Shown piece after piece: positions 23,528 through 32,035 of a stretch of 47,703 nucleotides of DNA. The stretch spans positions 1-47,703 of the forward strand of contig PHGD01000059.1 of the NCBI GenBank assembly GCA_011090425.1, read 5' to 3'. Origin of the DNA: Nitrospira sp. LK70. Its GTDB lineage: Bacteria; Nitrospirota; Nitrospiria; Nitrospirales; Nitrospiraceae. The position numbers and the translations under genes were made by a program. The notes under the pieces are model-generated. The model made no database searches. It saw nothing but the letters and a program-made list of their open reading frames with translations, and was not told where the DNA came from. Numbering within the stretch: position 1 is the stretch's first letter; each line of letters opens with the position of its first letter.

Positions 23528-24493
23528 ATGCGTCCATGTGAAGAAGAAGCCAGGCTTCGGAAGGAAGCCGTAGCGTGGGTTGTTCGGTTGCAGAACGAGG
23601 GCCTGTCGCCGGAAGAGCGACGGGCATTCAATGCGTGGCACGAGCGGAGTCCAGCGCATGCGCTGATGTTTCGTAAGGTTTCGAGCGTTTGGGACGGTCC
23701 CGATTTGCGCGCGGCTGCGGAAGCGGCTGTGCAGGCCGATCCTTCCTCGTTCAAGAGAAGAACTACGGTGCGTCGATGGTGGCCGATTCCAGTCGCCGCT
23801 TGTGTCATCCTAGCCATTGTCGTCGCGGTACATCTCGATGTTATTACGCGATGGCGGGCCGATTATCGGACCGAAGTCGGCGAGCGCCGCACCATCGAAT
23901 TGCCGGACCGGTCGATTGTCACCCTCAACACTCTATCAGCGATCGAGCTTTTGTTTGACGCCTCGACACGACGAATCCGTTTGCTCAAAGGGGAAGCGCT
24001 CTTCAACGTCCGGCATGATCCGGCTCATCCGTTCATCGTAGAAAGCGCCGACACCGTTACGCAAGCTATCGGAACGGCTTTTGTCGTGAGAGCGGAGCCG
24101 GATGGTGATCAGGTTATCGTCATCGAAGGCGCGGTCGAAGTCGATGCAATCAGTGCTGGACGAGAGGCTCATCCACCGGCGATCGCGACTTCCGGATCGC
24201 GGATCGATATGGTGCAAGGCCGGATGGGGGAACCGTACCAGGTCGATGTCTCAGCGGCTTCAGCGTGGGCGCGAGGGCGGCTCGTGGTCAACGGCGTCCC
24301 ATTTACCCAGGTGATCGACGAATTACGTCGGTACTATCCTGGCACGATCGTCTTGTGGACCCATGCCATCGACGAGATGCGGGTGACCGGGACCTATAAC
24401 CTTGATGACCCTGCAAGAGTCTTGTCTCTTCTGACCCAGACCCTTCCGATCCGACAGGTCAGCTTGACCGATCGCCTTGTGATTCTTTTCTAA
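23528..24493 (+). CDS. fecR: FecR-family transmembrane sigma regulator
   Basis: The 321-residue protein carries the N-terminal cytoplasmic FecR_N domain (about 5-55: LRKEAVAWVVRLQNEGLSPE, AFNAWHERSPAHALMF) that holds the sigma factor, one membrane helix at about 84-105 (WWPIPVAACVILAIVVAVHL), the FecR periplasmic domain (TEVGERRTIELPDRSIVTLN, ALFNVRHDPAHPFIVES) and a C-terminal STN-like domain from about 250 that contacts the receptor's signalling domain. It lies 100 bases after the sigma gene and before the receptor. The receptor is frameshifted, so the circuit may be silent in this strain. Confidence 0.9.
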   Translation: MRPCEEEARLRKEAVAWVVRLQNEGLSPEERRAFNAWHERSPAHALMFRKVSSVWDGPDLRAAAEAAVQADPSSFKRRTTVRRWWPIPVAACVILAIVVAVHLDVITRWRADYRTEVGERRTIELPDRSIVTLNTLSAIELLFDASTRRIRLLKGEALFNVRHDPAHPFIVESADTVTQAIGTAFVVRAEPDGDQVIVIEGAVEVDAISAGREAHPPAIATSGSRIDMVQGRMGEPYQVDVSAASAWARGRLVVNGVPFTQVIDELRRYYPGTIVLWTHAIDEMRVTGTYNLDDPARVLSLLTQTLPIRQVSLTDRLVILF

Positions 24494-24590
24494 ATTCGTT
24501 TTCACTCTCTTTCAGCTTCGATCAGGTGAGGAGAATTCTCTCGCGCTCCGTCTACAGGAGGATGGGCGAGCACAGGAGGCTCCGAGCTGA

Positions 24591-25028
24591 ATGAAGAGGG
24601 AGGAGCGAGATAACGGGCCTGTTTCGCGAGGCGACGATCGAGACCGCCGATGGTTTCGCGCGTGGTTGCGGGATTTGTGTCGGCGCCTATTGATTCTCGC
24701 ACTCATCGTGACGGTCGCCGACGACCTATTCGCGCAACAGAGCGTTCCGCCTGGGACAAAAAGCGCTCCGATTGAGTTCAACATTTCTGCGCAACCGCTC
24801 GGCTCCGCGCTGAACGCCTTCGCCGAAACGACTGGCTGGCAGGTCAGTGTGCCGACCGAGCTGGTCGCCGGTCGGACCTCATCCGGGATCAGTGGAGCCC
24901 ACCAGCCTGAAGCTGCGCTGCAGGCGCTGTTGGCCGGGACAGGACTCACCTATCGTTTGACCGAGCAATGCCGTCACGCTCGTGCCGGGAGCCACAATCC
25001 CGACTGTGGCCTCGCCGGCGATCGGTGA
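24591..25028 (+). CDS. TonB-dependent transducer, N-terminal STN part (frameshifted fragment)
   Basis: The 145-residue frame encodes a signal-like hydrophobic segment (about 32-48) and an STN signalling domain (FNISAQPLGSALNAFAETTG, ELVAGRTSSGISGAHQPEAA, LLAGTGLTYRLTE). STN domains of FecA-type receptors reach into the periplasm to FecR. After LTYRLTE the frame loses homology (QCRHARAGSHNP). The expected continuation NAVTLVPGATIPTVASPA is present one base out of step, beginning near 24967. The rest of the receptor follows in that other frame, so this is the front part of one split gene, 24591-27198. Confidence 0.8.
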   Translation: MKREERDNGPVSRGDDRDRRWFRAWLRDLCRRLLILALIVTVADDLFAQQSVPPGTKSAPIEFNISAQPLGSALNAFAETTGWQVSVPTELVAGRTSSGISGAHQPEAALQALLAGTGLTYRLTEQCRHARAGSHNPDCGLAGDR

Positions 25029-27198
25029 AAGTCAGGCCATAACGTCTGGATCGCAGGCTGGGTCGATGGATACCACCATGGCGAAGCCCATCAAGGTTTC
25101 GGAAATCGTAGTGAAAGAAAAACGTGAGCGGAGAGACCCCTATACCGTCGATGAAGTCTCGAGTGCGACCAGGATTCCCGTGCCGGTGCACGACACCCCT
25201 CGATCGGTCGAGGTCGTCACCAAGCAGGTCATAGAGGATCAACGGGTCATCCGCATGAACGATGCGCTTCGAAATGTGAGCGGAACATTTCAGTCCAGCA
25301 CGCAAGGTGGTCAAGGCGGCAGTTTCATGATTCGTGGGTTTGTGTCGGATTTGAATATCTTTAAGAACGGGTTCCGTGACGATAGTACGTTCAGCTCACG
25401 AGCCCAACGCGATATCCTCAACCTTGAGAGTATCGAGGTGATAAAAGGCCCGCCGTCCTATTTATTCGGTCGATCCGATCCAGGCGGGGTCATCAATCAA
25501 ATCACAAAGGCGCCGTTGAGAAATCGGTACTACTCGGCGGAACTGATTTTCGGCAATTACGATCTGTATCGCCCCACCATCGACATCGGGGGGCCGTTGA
25601 ACGAGAGCAAGACCCTCACCTACCGGTTCAATGGCTTATATGAAGCGGCGGGCAGCTATCGAGACGGTGTGCGCTCGGAACGGATCTTTCTCGCACCGAC
25701 CTTTGGATGGGAACTTGGACCGCGGACGACGTTTCGTTTTGAGGGTGAATATCTGTATAACAGCACACCCATCGATCGTGGCTTAGTAGCCGTTGGTAAT
25801 GGGGTTGCATCGATTCCCGTCAGTAGTTTCTTGGGCGATCCGACAAGAAAGGATGTGGTGAATCAAGGTAAGGCTACGCTGACGTTATTGCACGACTTCA
25901 ACGATCTGTTCAGATGGCGTACCGCGTTCAGAGGAGCGGTGGCCGGTGACAACTATTTCAGTCGGGAATCCAATGTCCTGGTCGGAGACGAAGTAGATGG
26001 CATCCTGAACCTGGCACAATACAGAATTCCAACCCTCGCGCAGAGTTACTACTTGCAAAATGAGGTGCACGGTAGCTTCTCAACCGGACCGTTCAAACAC
26101 AAATCGATTGTCGGTGTAGAGTTAGGGCGCGAAGTCGCTACCGCCTCGGTGTCTAGTGATTTTGGCGGCGATATATCCATTCCAGGGGCCTTTAGCTACA
26201 TCAATATCTACAACACTGCTGATCGGTTGTTCTTGGATACGCCCCTGACCAAATTCAGCGATACGAAGAATGTCAACGATATTCTGGGTTTCTATTTTGG
26301 AGATCATGTGAGTCTTCTGGATAATCTCCATCTCCACGCAGGCGGCCGGTTTGATTACTTTAAGCAAAAGCTCGTCAATTATCCGAACGACCTTGATCCG
26401 AATCAAACTGAGGACAGCCAAACCGATCTCGCGTTCAGCCCATCGGTTGGTTTGACCTATCAGCCATGGAAGCCCATCGCACTGTTCGCCAACTATACGG
26501 AATCCTTCGCGCCGCAGGCCTCGGGGTCTAGAAGCATTACCGGAACCTTGTTTGAACCGGAGCGCGGCAAGGCCGTTGAAGGAGGCGTCAAGTTCCAGTT
26601 CTTCGAAAGTCGGTTGCGTGGGAGCATCGCCGCCTTCAACATCAAGAAGACGAATGTGTTGACAGCCGACCCTCTGAACGGATTCGCGTTTTCAGTGGCG
26701 ACCGGTGAACAGCGCAGCCAAGGCGTTGAATTCGACGTGGCGGGACGATTAGCGCCGGGTTGGGATATCATCGCCAACTATGCCTATATCGACGCACGGA
26801 TCACGCAAGATCTCTTGTTTCTCGTAGGCAGCCGAGTCCCCAATTCCGCCCTGAACCAGGGCAGCCTCTGGACGACTTATTATATCCAGAACGGTCCGTT
26901 GAAAGGCCTTGGCGCGGGAATCGGGATGCAAGCGCAAGGCAAGCGCAACGGAGTATTCCAATGCACGGATCCGGCCAATTGCCAGGCGCCATTCGAACTT
27001 CCTGGGTATGTCCGCATGGACGGTGCCCTGTACTACCGAAAACCGGAACTATTCAGCAGAACGAACTTGCTCGCTGCCGTGAACTTTACCAACCTCTTGG
27101 ATCAGCGGTACTTTACGGGTACCCAAAACTTCAGGGAGATCATTTATACGGGCGCGCCCTTCACGGTGATCGGCTCCGTGAAGCTGGAGTTTTTCTAG
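24982..27198 (+). CDS. TonB-dependent siderophore receptor, plug and barrel
   Basis: The frame encodes 738 residues: a plug domain (about 60-180: VPVHDTPRSVEVVTKQVIED, GGQGGSFMIRGF, LESIEVIKGPPSYLFGRSDP, GGVINQITK) and a 22-strand beta-barrel ending in the outer-membrane signature FTVIGSVKLEFF. It belongs to the ferric-siderophore receptors of the FpvA/FhuE/FecA kind; the ligand is unknown. The GTG at 24982 is not a natural start: no ribosome-binding site or signal peptide precedes it and the true N-terminus is in the upstream STN frame. Without correction the barrel could not be exported, so the gene is broken or the sequence has a one-base error near 24966. Confidence 0.88.
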   Translation: MPGATIPTVASPAIGESQAITSGSQAGSMDTTMAKPIKVSEIVVKEKRERRDPYTVDEVSSATRIPVPVHDTPRSVEVVTKQVIEDQRVIRMNDALRNVSGTFQSSTQGGQGGSFMIRGFVSDLNIFKNGFRDDSTFSSRAQRDILNLESIEVIKGPPSYLFGRSDPGGVINQITKAPLRNRYYSAELIFGNYDLYRPTIDIGGPLNESKTLTYRFNGLYEAAGSYRDGVRSERIFLAPTFGWELGPRTTFRFEGEYLYNSTPIDRGLVAVGNGVASIPVSSFLGDPTRKDVVNQGKATLTLLHDFNDLFRWRTAFRGAVAGDNYFSRESNVLVGDEVDGILNLAQYRIPTLAQSYYLQNEVHGSFSTGPFKHKSIVGVELGREVATASVSSDFGGDISIPGAFSYINIYNTADRLFLDTPLTKFSDTKNVNDILGFYFGDHVSLLDNLHLHAGGRFDYFKQKLVNYPNDLDPNQTEDSQTDLAFSPSVGLTYQPWKPIALFANYTESFAPQASGSRSITGTLFEPERGKAVEGGVKFQFFESRLRGSIAAFNIKKTNVLTADPLNGFAFSVATGEQRSQGVEFDVAGRLAPGWDIIANYAYIDARITQDLLFLVGSRVPNSALNQGSLWTTYYIQNGPLKGLGAGIGMQAQGKRNGVFQCTDPANCQAPFELPGYVRMDGALYYRKPELFSRTNLLAAVNFTNLLDQRYFTGTQNFREIIYTGAPFTVIGSVKLEFF

Positions 27199-27597
27199 CC
27201 GGCTCCTCATCCGCTCATCGGAAGAGAGACTCAGAAGAAAGCTGCAATATCTAAGGTCAGATGGAGAGGACAGGACGGCCCGTTCGCGCTGATCTTCCGG
27301 CGACTGAACCCAAGCCGCAATGGCATCTGCTTGGCAATCCCGATTCACCATCAGTTGCCGTATAGGTTTCTGAATCCCCGTTTGTCAGGAATATGTAAGC
27401 CAATTCCACAGCCGAGCCATTGGGCTGAAGCCTATGGCCATAGGCTTCCTGCCGCCTCTAGACACCGTCTGCTTCGAGAGGAATAAACCAACAGGTGAGG
27501 TTTCAGTCCGGTTTCTTCGTCTCCTATACGACCGGGGCTAGTGTGTTCATTTGACCAGCAGGAGACCAGATCCTACGGCTAGAACTGACTGACCTTT
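27199..27597. other. 400-base intergenic region with a perfect palindrome
   Basis: No gene is seen. The notable element is a perfect 22-base palindrome at 27427-27448, each half GAAGCCTATGG. No clear -35/-10 pair was found ahead of the efflux operon. Confidence 0.4.
27427..27448. promoter_or_regulatory. perfect 22-base palindrome, possible operator
   Basis: Two 11-base halves (GAAGCCTATGG and its reverse complement) meet without a spacer, about 150 bases before the efflux operon. The size fits a dimeric repressor of TetR or MarR type. No T-run follows, so it is not a terminator. No regulator gene lies beside it. Confidence 0.4.
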
Positions 27598-28668
27598 ATG
27601 AAGTCGAGAAGTTTCACCGTCGCCATGGGGGTCGCTTTGCTGGTCGTCCTCTTCATCGCAATCAGGCCGGGTGGCCGGTCAACCAGCGAGTCATCGACTC
27701 TCGCCCCTGCGTCTGATCAGCTCACTTTGGTGGACGTTGCACCCGTCATCGTCGGTTCCGTTACGGAATCGATCCAGGCCGTGGGGACGCTGGAGGCAAT
27801 CGCCTCGATCACGGTGAGGCCCGAGATTGCCGGTGTGATTTGCCGGATCCATTTTCAAGACGGACATGTTGTCGAGCGGTCGGCTCCGCTGTTGGAATTG
27901 GAGCCGGAAGAGCTCCAGTCACAGGTCAATCAGGCAACGGCGCAGGAAAAAATGGCGCTGCTGACGTACGAGCGACTGAAGCGGCTGAACGATCAGCAAG
28001 ACGTCATTGTGCCGACCCAACAGATCGATGAAGCGAGAATGGCCTGGCATGCGGCGGCCGCGAACAGCCTTCTCTATACGACCCGGCTGAAGAAAACCGT
28101 CATCCGCGCGCCGTTCGGCGGAACGGTGGGGCTTCGTCGCGTCTCGGTCGGGGATTACGTGCAGCCCGGGCAAGATATCGTTAATTTGGAGGATTTGAGT
28201 ACGCTGCATGTGGATGTCAAGGTGGCGGAAGTATGGTTGAGTCGCCTCCATGTCGGCCAAAAACTGATCGTGACGACCGATGCGTTCCCTCACACGACCT
28301 TTGACGGCCAGGTGACGGCGATCGATCCGAGGGTCGATGCGACCAACCGGACGGTCGCGGTTCGCGCCGCGATTCCGAATCCGGCCGGCACGCTGCGTCC
28401 CGGTCTCTTTGTCACCGTGCGGTTGAACCTGGGCGAGAATACGCAGGCGCTCCTGATCCCGGAAGAGGCGGGGTTTCTTCGTCAAGACAAGGCGATGGTG
28501 TTTCGGCTGGAGGAACGAACCGCCCGACTCACTGAAGTCATCCTAGGTCTGCGTGAGCGAGGGCTGGTCCAGGTTCGATCCGGATTGAAGGAGGGCGATC
28601 ATGTGGTCCGAACCGGCACCCACAAGTTGCATGACGGCGAACGTGTTTCGATCAAATCATCTCAGTAG
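27598..28668 (+). CDS. RND efflux periplasmic adaptor (membrane fusion protein)
   Basis: The 356-residue adaptor bridges the RND pump and the outer-membrane TolC channel. It has an N-terminal signal-anchor (residues 8-24), a lipoyl-like half (AIASITVRPEIAGVICRIHF, QDGHVVERSAPLLEL), a short alpha hairpin (about 103-150), the second lipoyl half (IRAPFGGTVGLRRVSVGDYV), a beta-barrel domain and a membrane-proximal domain (LRERGLVQVRSGLKEGDHVV). No lipobox Cys is present, so it is anchored by the N-terminal helix. The hairpin is of the short type. The RND pump gene begins 50 bases downstream. The substrate cannot be inferred. Confidence 0.9.
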   Translation: MKSRSFTVAMGVALLVVLFIAIRPGGRSTSESSTLAPASDQLTLVDVAPVIVGSVTESIQAVGTLEAIASITVRPEIAGVICRIHFQDGHVVERSAPLLELEPEELQSQVNQATAQEKMALLTYERLKRLNDQQDVIVPTQQIDEARMAWHAAAANSLLYTTRLKKTVIRAPFGGTVGLRRVSVGDYVQPGQDIVNLEDLSTLHVDVKVAEVWLSRLHVGQKLIVTTDAFPHTTFDGQVTAIDPRVDATNRTVAVRAAIPNPAGTLRPGLFVTVRLNLGENTQALLIPEEAGFLRQDKAMVFRLEERTARLTEVILGLRERGLVQVRSGLKEGDHVVRTGTHKLHDGERVSIKSSQ

Positions 28669-28718
28669 CAAGGGACCGTCTTTCCCTCTATGAACGTCAC
28701 CTGCCGCTCCCATCGAGT

Positions 28719-31700
28719 GTGGGCGTGAGTTTTTCCGAGACCTGTCTCCATCGGCCGGTGTTCGCTGTCGTCATGACGCTCTTGCTGATGTTATTCGGCC
28801 TCTTGAGTTTTTTTCGGTTGCCGGTTCGTGAGTACCCCGACATCAAGCCGCCGATCGTCTCGGTCCAAACAGTGTATCCGGGGGCCGGCGCATCCGTGAT
28901 CGAGTCGGACGTGACGACACCGTTCGAGGACTCGCTCAGCGGCATTCAGGGGCTCAGGACGATCACGTCGTCCAGCCGCGAAGAAGTGTCATTGATCACG
29001 CTCGAATTTGAAGTGGGGCGTGACCTGGATGGAGCGACCAACGACGTCCGCGATCGGGTTTCTCAGACCCGTCCATTGCTGCCGCTGGGCATTCTTGAGC
29101 CGTATGTCGAAAAGGCCGCGGCAGAGAACACCGAAATTCTATGGATAGCCGTATCCAGCGACCGTCATTCTGAATTGGAGCTCACCGACGTCGCCGATCG
29201 CTTTATCAGGGCGCGGTTGGCGATGATCCCCGGAGTATCCGCGACATATCTCGACGGCGAACGCCGCTATGCCATGCGGATCTGGTTGGACCCGGACCGA
29301 CTCGCTGCTCGCCGCTTGACCGTTGAGGACGTGGAAGACGCGCTCCGAAATCAGAACGCCTCGATCCCGGCCGGCCGGATCGAGAGCAATCAAATGGAAT
29401 TCGGCGTCTCGCTGAAGGGCACCTTGGAGACGTCGAAGCAATTCGAATCGCTCATCGTGACCTACCGCGACGGCTATCCGGTGCGCCTGGAGGATATTGC
29501 TCGTGTCGAACTCGGCGCGGAGGATACCCGAAAGCTTGGACGTTTCGACGGCAAGCCGTCCTTGGGCGTTTCCGTGTCCCGGCAGTCCAGAGCCAATACG
29601 TTGGCGGTGGCGCGCGCGGTGAAGGAACAGCTTCCGATCATTGCGGCGAGGCTGCCCGACGGCATGCAGATGGCGCTCGCGTGGGACAGTTCGACGCCGA
29701 TCGAACAGTCGCTGCACGAAGTGTATGTGGCCTTGGGGCTTTCGTTGATCCTCGTCGTGCTGGTGGTTTTCTGTTTCTTGGGGAACGTACGCGCGACGCT
29801 CGTGCCAGCTGTCGCCATCCCGGCATCGATCATCGGGACCTTCACGGTCATGGCAGTGACCGGGTGCTCGCTGAACGTGCTGACCTTGCTCGGGCTCGTG
29901 CTCGCCATGGGGCTTGTGGTAGATGACGCGATCATCGTGCTGGAGAACATTCATCGCCGGATCGTCGCCGGCATGCCGCCCATACAGGCGGCGATCGAGG
30001 GCACGAACGAAATCGCTTTTGCCGTCATCGCAACGACCATCTCGCTGGTGGCGGTCTTCGTTCCGATCGCCTTTCTGACCGGAATCGTGGGCCAACTGTT
30101 CGCTGAATTGGCCATCGCCGTCACCTCAGCCGTGCTGCTGTCCGGTTTCGTGGCGCTGACGTTGACACCGGTCATGTGCGGGCGATTGCTGCCCCAAGAA
30201 ATCAGGTCCACCCGATTTCGATCAGCCGTATCATTAGCTGAACGTGTAGTCCAACGCTATCGCCATGGGCTCGTATGGGCGCTCCATGCCAGGACGGCGG
30301 TCGTCGTCGTGGCGATCGGAGCTAGCCTGGCCAGCCTCTTCATCCTGACCCGGCTCCCGTCCGAATTGGCTCCCCTCGAAGACGCTGGGTGGTTCTCCGG
30401 GTTCCTCACCGCGCCTCAGGGCGCCACTCTTCGCTATACCGATACCTACGCCAAAGAATTGGAATCGCTGTTCAAGACGGTCCCCGAAATTACACACATC
30501 TATACGACGGTGGCGAGCGGAGAGCGTCCGACGAGAGTCAATCGTGCCGAGAGTTGGGTCACGTTGAAGGATTGGAACGATCGCGCCAGGAGTCAGCAGG
30601 AAATCGTGGACGGCTTGAATCAAGAACTCGGCAAGCTGACCGGCGTGAAGGCCTATTTGTTGAATCCTCCTTCTATTGGAGACTGGTCGGATAAGACACC
30701 CGTACAGTTCGTCCTCGGAGGATTCGACTATCAAGAGTTGCAGCAGGCCGCTGAAAGGTTGAGGGGACGACTGGCCGACCATCCCGGCTTCGTCACACCT
30801 GACATCGATTTAGCGTTGAATACGCCGCATCTTGTCGTCGAAACACATCGCGACAAGGTCGCGGATCTCGGCCTGTCCGTCACCACCATCGGGCGAACGC
30901 TGGAGACGTTGTTCAGCGGAAGGCCGGTCGGCGCGTTCGTACAGAACGGGCGTCAATATAAAGTGATCGTGAAAGTGGACGATCGGCATCGCGAAAAACC
31001 CTCGGATATCAGTCGGCTCTATGTGCGTGGGAATGAACGCGAATTCGTGCAACTCAACAATGTCGTGACGGTCAAGGAAGTGCCGGCCCCTGAAGCGTTG
31101 AACCATTTCGATCGCATGCGCGCAGTCACTGTCAGCGCGGGGCTGGCCGACGGGTTCACGCTGGGGCAAGCCTTGACCTATTTGGACGAGACGGCAAGAG
31201 ACCTGATCAAGCCCGGCATGCGGACGGCCTATGCGGGAGAAACCAAGACCTTCGCCGAAGGCAATCGAAACCTCTATATGACGTTCGGGTTGGCTTTGGC
31301 GGTGATCTTCTTGGTGCTCGCGGCCCAGTTCGAGAGTTTTCGGCATCCCTGGACGATCCTACTCACAGTGCCTCCGGCTCTGTCGGGATCATTGTTGTCC
31401 CTGGTCGTGATCGATGGAACCCTCACCATCTATAGCCAAATCGGTTTGGTGATTTTGATCGGGCTGGTGACAAAGAACGCCATTCTGATCGTGGAATTTG
31501 CCAATCGGCTTCGTGAACGGGGGCTCGACCTGTCCCAGGCGGTGACTGAAGCGGCGACGTTACGACTTCGCCCAATACTGATGACGACCTGCGCGACGAT
31601 CCTCGGGGCCTTGCCGCTCGCGCTGGCCACTGGAGCAGGAGCAGCCGGCCGCCGTCAGATCGGCGTCGTGTTCATCGGAGGGCTGCTGGTTTCCACGCTC

Positions 31701-31841
31701 GTGACGCTCGTATTGGTGCCAGCCGGCTATGCCATCCTATCGAGACGGGTGAGGATTTCCGATCCTCATGGAGCGAAACAGCCGCATGGCCTTCCTGGCA
31801 TAGACCTCATGATGGGCTCGCCGCCCGCTGATCACAACTGA
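28719..31841 (+). CDS. RND efflux pump inner-membrane subunit (HAE1 type)
   Basis: The 1040-residue proton-driven antiporter has the duplicated 12-helix RND architecture. The N-terminal helix with SFSETCLHRPVFAVVMTLLL is followed by the porter domain (REYPDIKPPIVSVQTVYPGA), the helix-4 proton-relay Asp pair in GLVVDDAIIVLENIHRR, and the helix-10 Lys in GLVTKNAILIVEFANRLRER. These are the AcrB Asp407/408/Lys940 equivalents, so the pump should be active. The sequence fits the HAE1 (drug/amphiphile) branch rather than metal pumps. The start is uncertain: GTG at 28719 or GTG at 28725; neither has a good ribosome-binding site. Confidence 0.93.
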   Translation: MGVSFSETCLHRPVFAVVMTLLLMLFGLLSFFRLPVREYPDIKPPIVSVQTVYPGAGASVIESDVTTPFEDSLSGIQGLRTITSSSREEVSLITLEFEVGRDLDGATNDVRDRVSQTRPLLPLGILEPYVEKAAAENTEILWIAVSSDRHSELELTDVADRFIRARLAMIPGVSATYLDGERRYAMRIWLDPDRLAARRLTVEDVEDALRNQNASIPAGRIESNQMEFGVSLKGTLETSKQFESLIVTYRDGYPVRLEDIARVELGAEDTRKLGRFDGKPSLGVSVSRQSRANTLAVARAVKEQLPIIAARLPDGMQMALAWDSSTPIEQSLHEVYVALGLSLILVVLVVFCFLGNVRATLVPAVAIPASIIGTFTVMAVTGCSLNVLTLLGLVLAMGLVVDDAIIVLENIHRRIVAGMPPIQAAIEGTNEIAFAVIATTISLVAVFVPIAFLTGIVGQLFAELAIAVTSAVLLSGFVALTLTPVMCGRLLPQEIRSTRFRSAVSLAERVVQRYRHGLVWALHARTAVVVVAIGASLASLFILTRLPSELAPLEDAGWFSGFLTAPQGATLRYTDTYAKELESLFKTVPEITHIYTTVASGERPTRVNRAESWVTLKDWNDRARSQQEIVDGLNQELGKLTGVKAYLLNPPSIGDWSDKTPVQFVLGGFDYQELQQAAERLRGRLADHPGFVTPDIDLALNTPHLVVETHRDKVADLGLSVTTIGRTLETLFSGRPVGAFVQNGRQYKVIVKVDDRHREKPSDISRLYVRGNEREFVQLNNVVTVKEVPAPEALNHFDRMRAVTVSAGLADGFTLGQALTYLDETARDLIKPGMRTAYAGETKTFAEGNRNLYMTFGLALAVIFLVLAAQFESFRHPWTILLTVPPALSGSLLSLVVIDGTLTIYSQIGLVILIGLVTKNAILIVEFANRLRERGLDLSQAVTEAATLRLRPILMTTCATILGALPLALATGAGAAGRRQIGVVFIGGLLVSTLVTLVLVPAGYAILSRRVRISDPHGAKQPHGLPGIDLMMGSPPADHN

Positions 31842-32035
31842 CGATCTGCTGAAGACGATCAGCAATCAGAATCGAGCAGGTCATGGCCGGCGCACAGCTG
31901 CATGTGAGGAACAAGTGGGGTTGCCTCGTCACAATAACTGGATGATCTCTATCTGGAGAGCGCGGTTTCTCGGTCCTCGTTCGCTCGATAGCCTGTCGGT
32001 TCTTGTCGGAGACTCTGTGTATGGTGAGGAATATT

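Noticed and set aside
29139-30095. Long open frame antisense to the RND pump gene
   Set aside because: It lies fully inside a clearly conserved gene on the other strand, is rich in His/Arg/Asp with no domain, and mirrors codon bias of the real gene.
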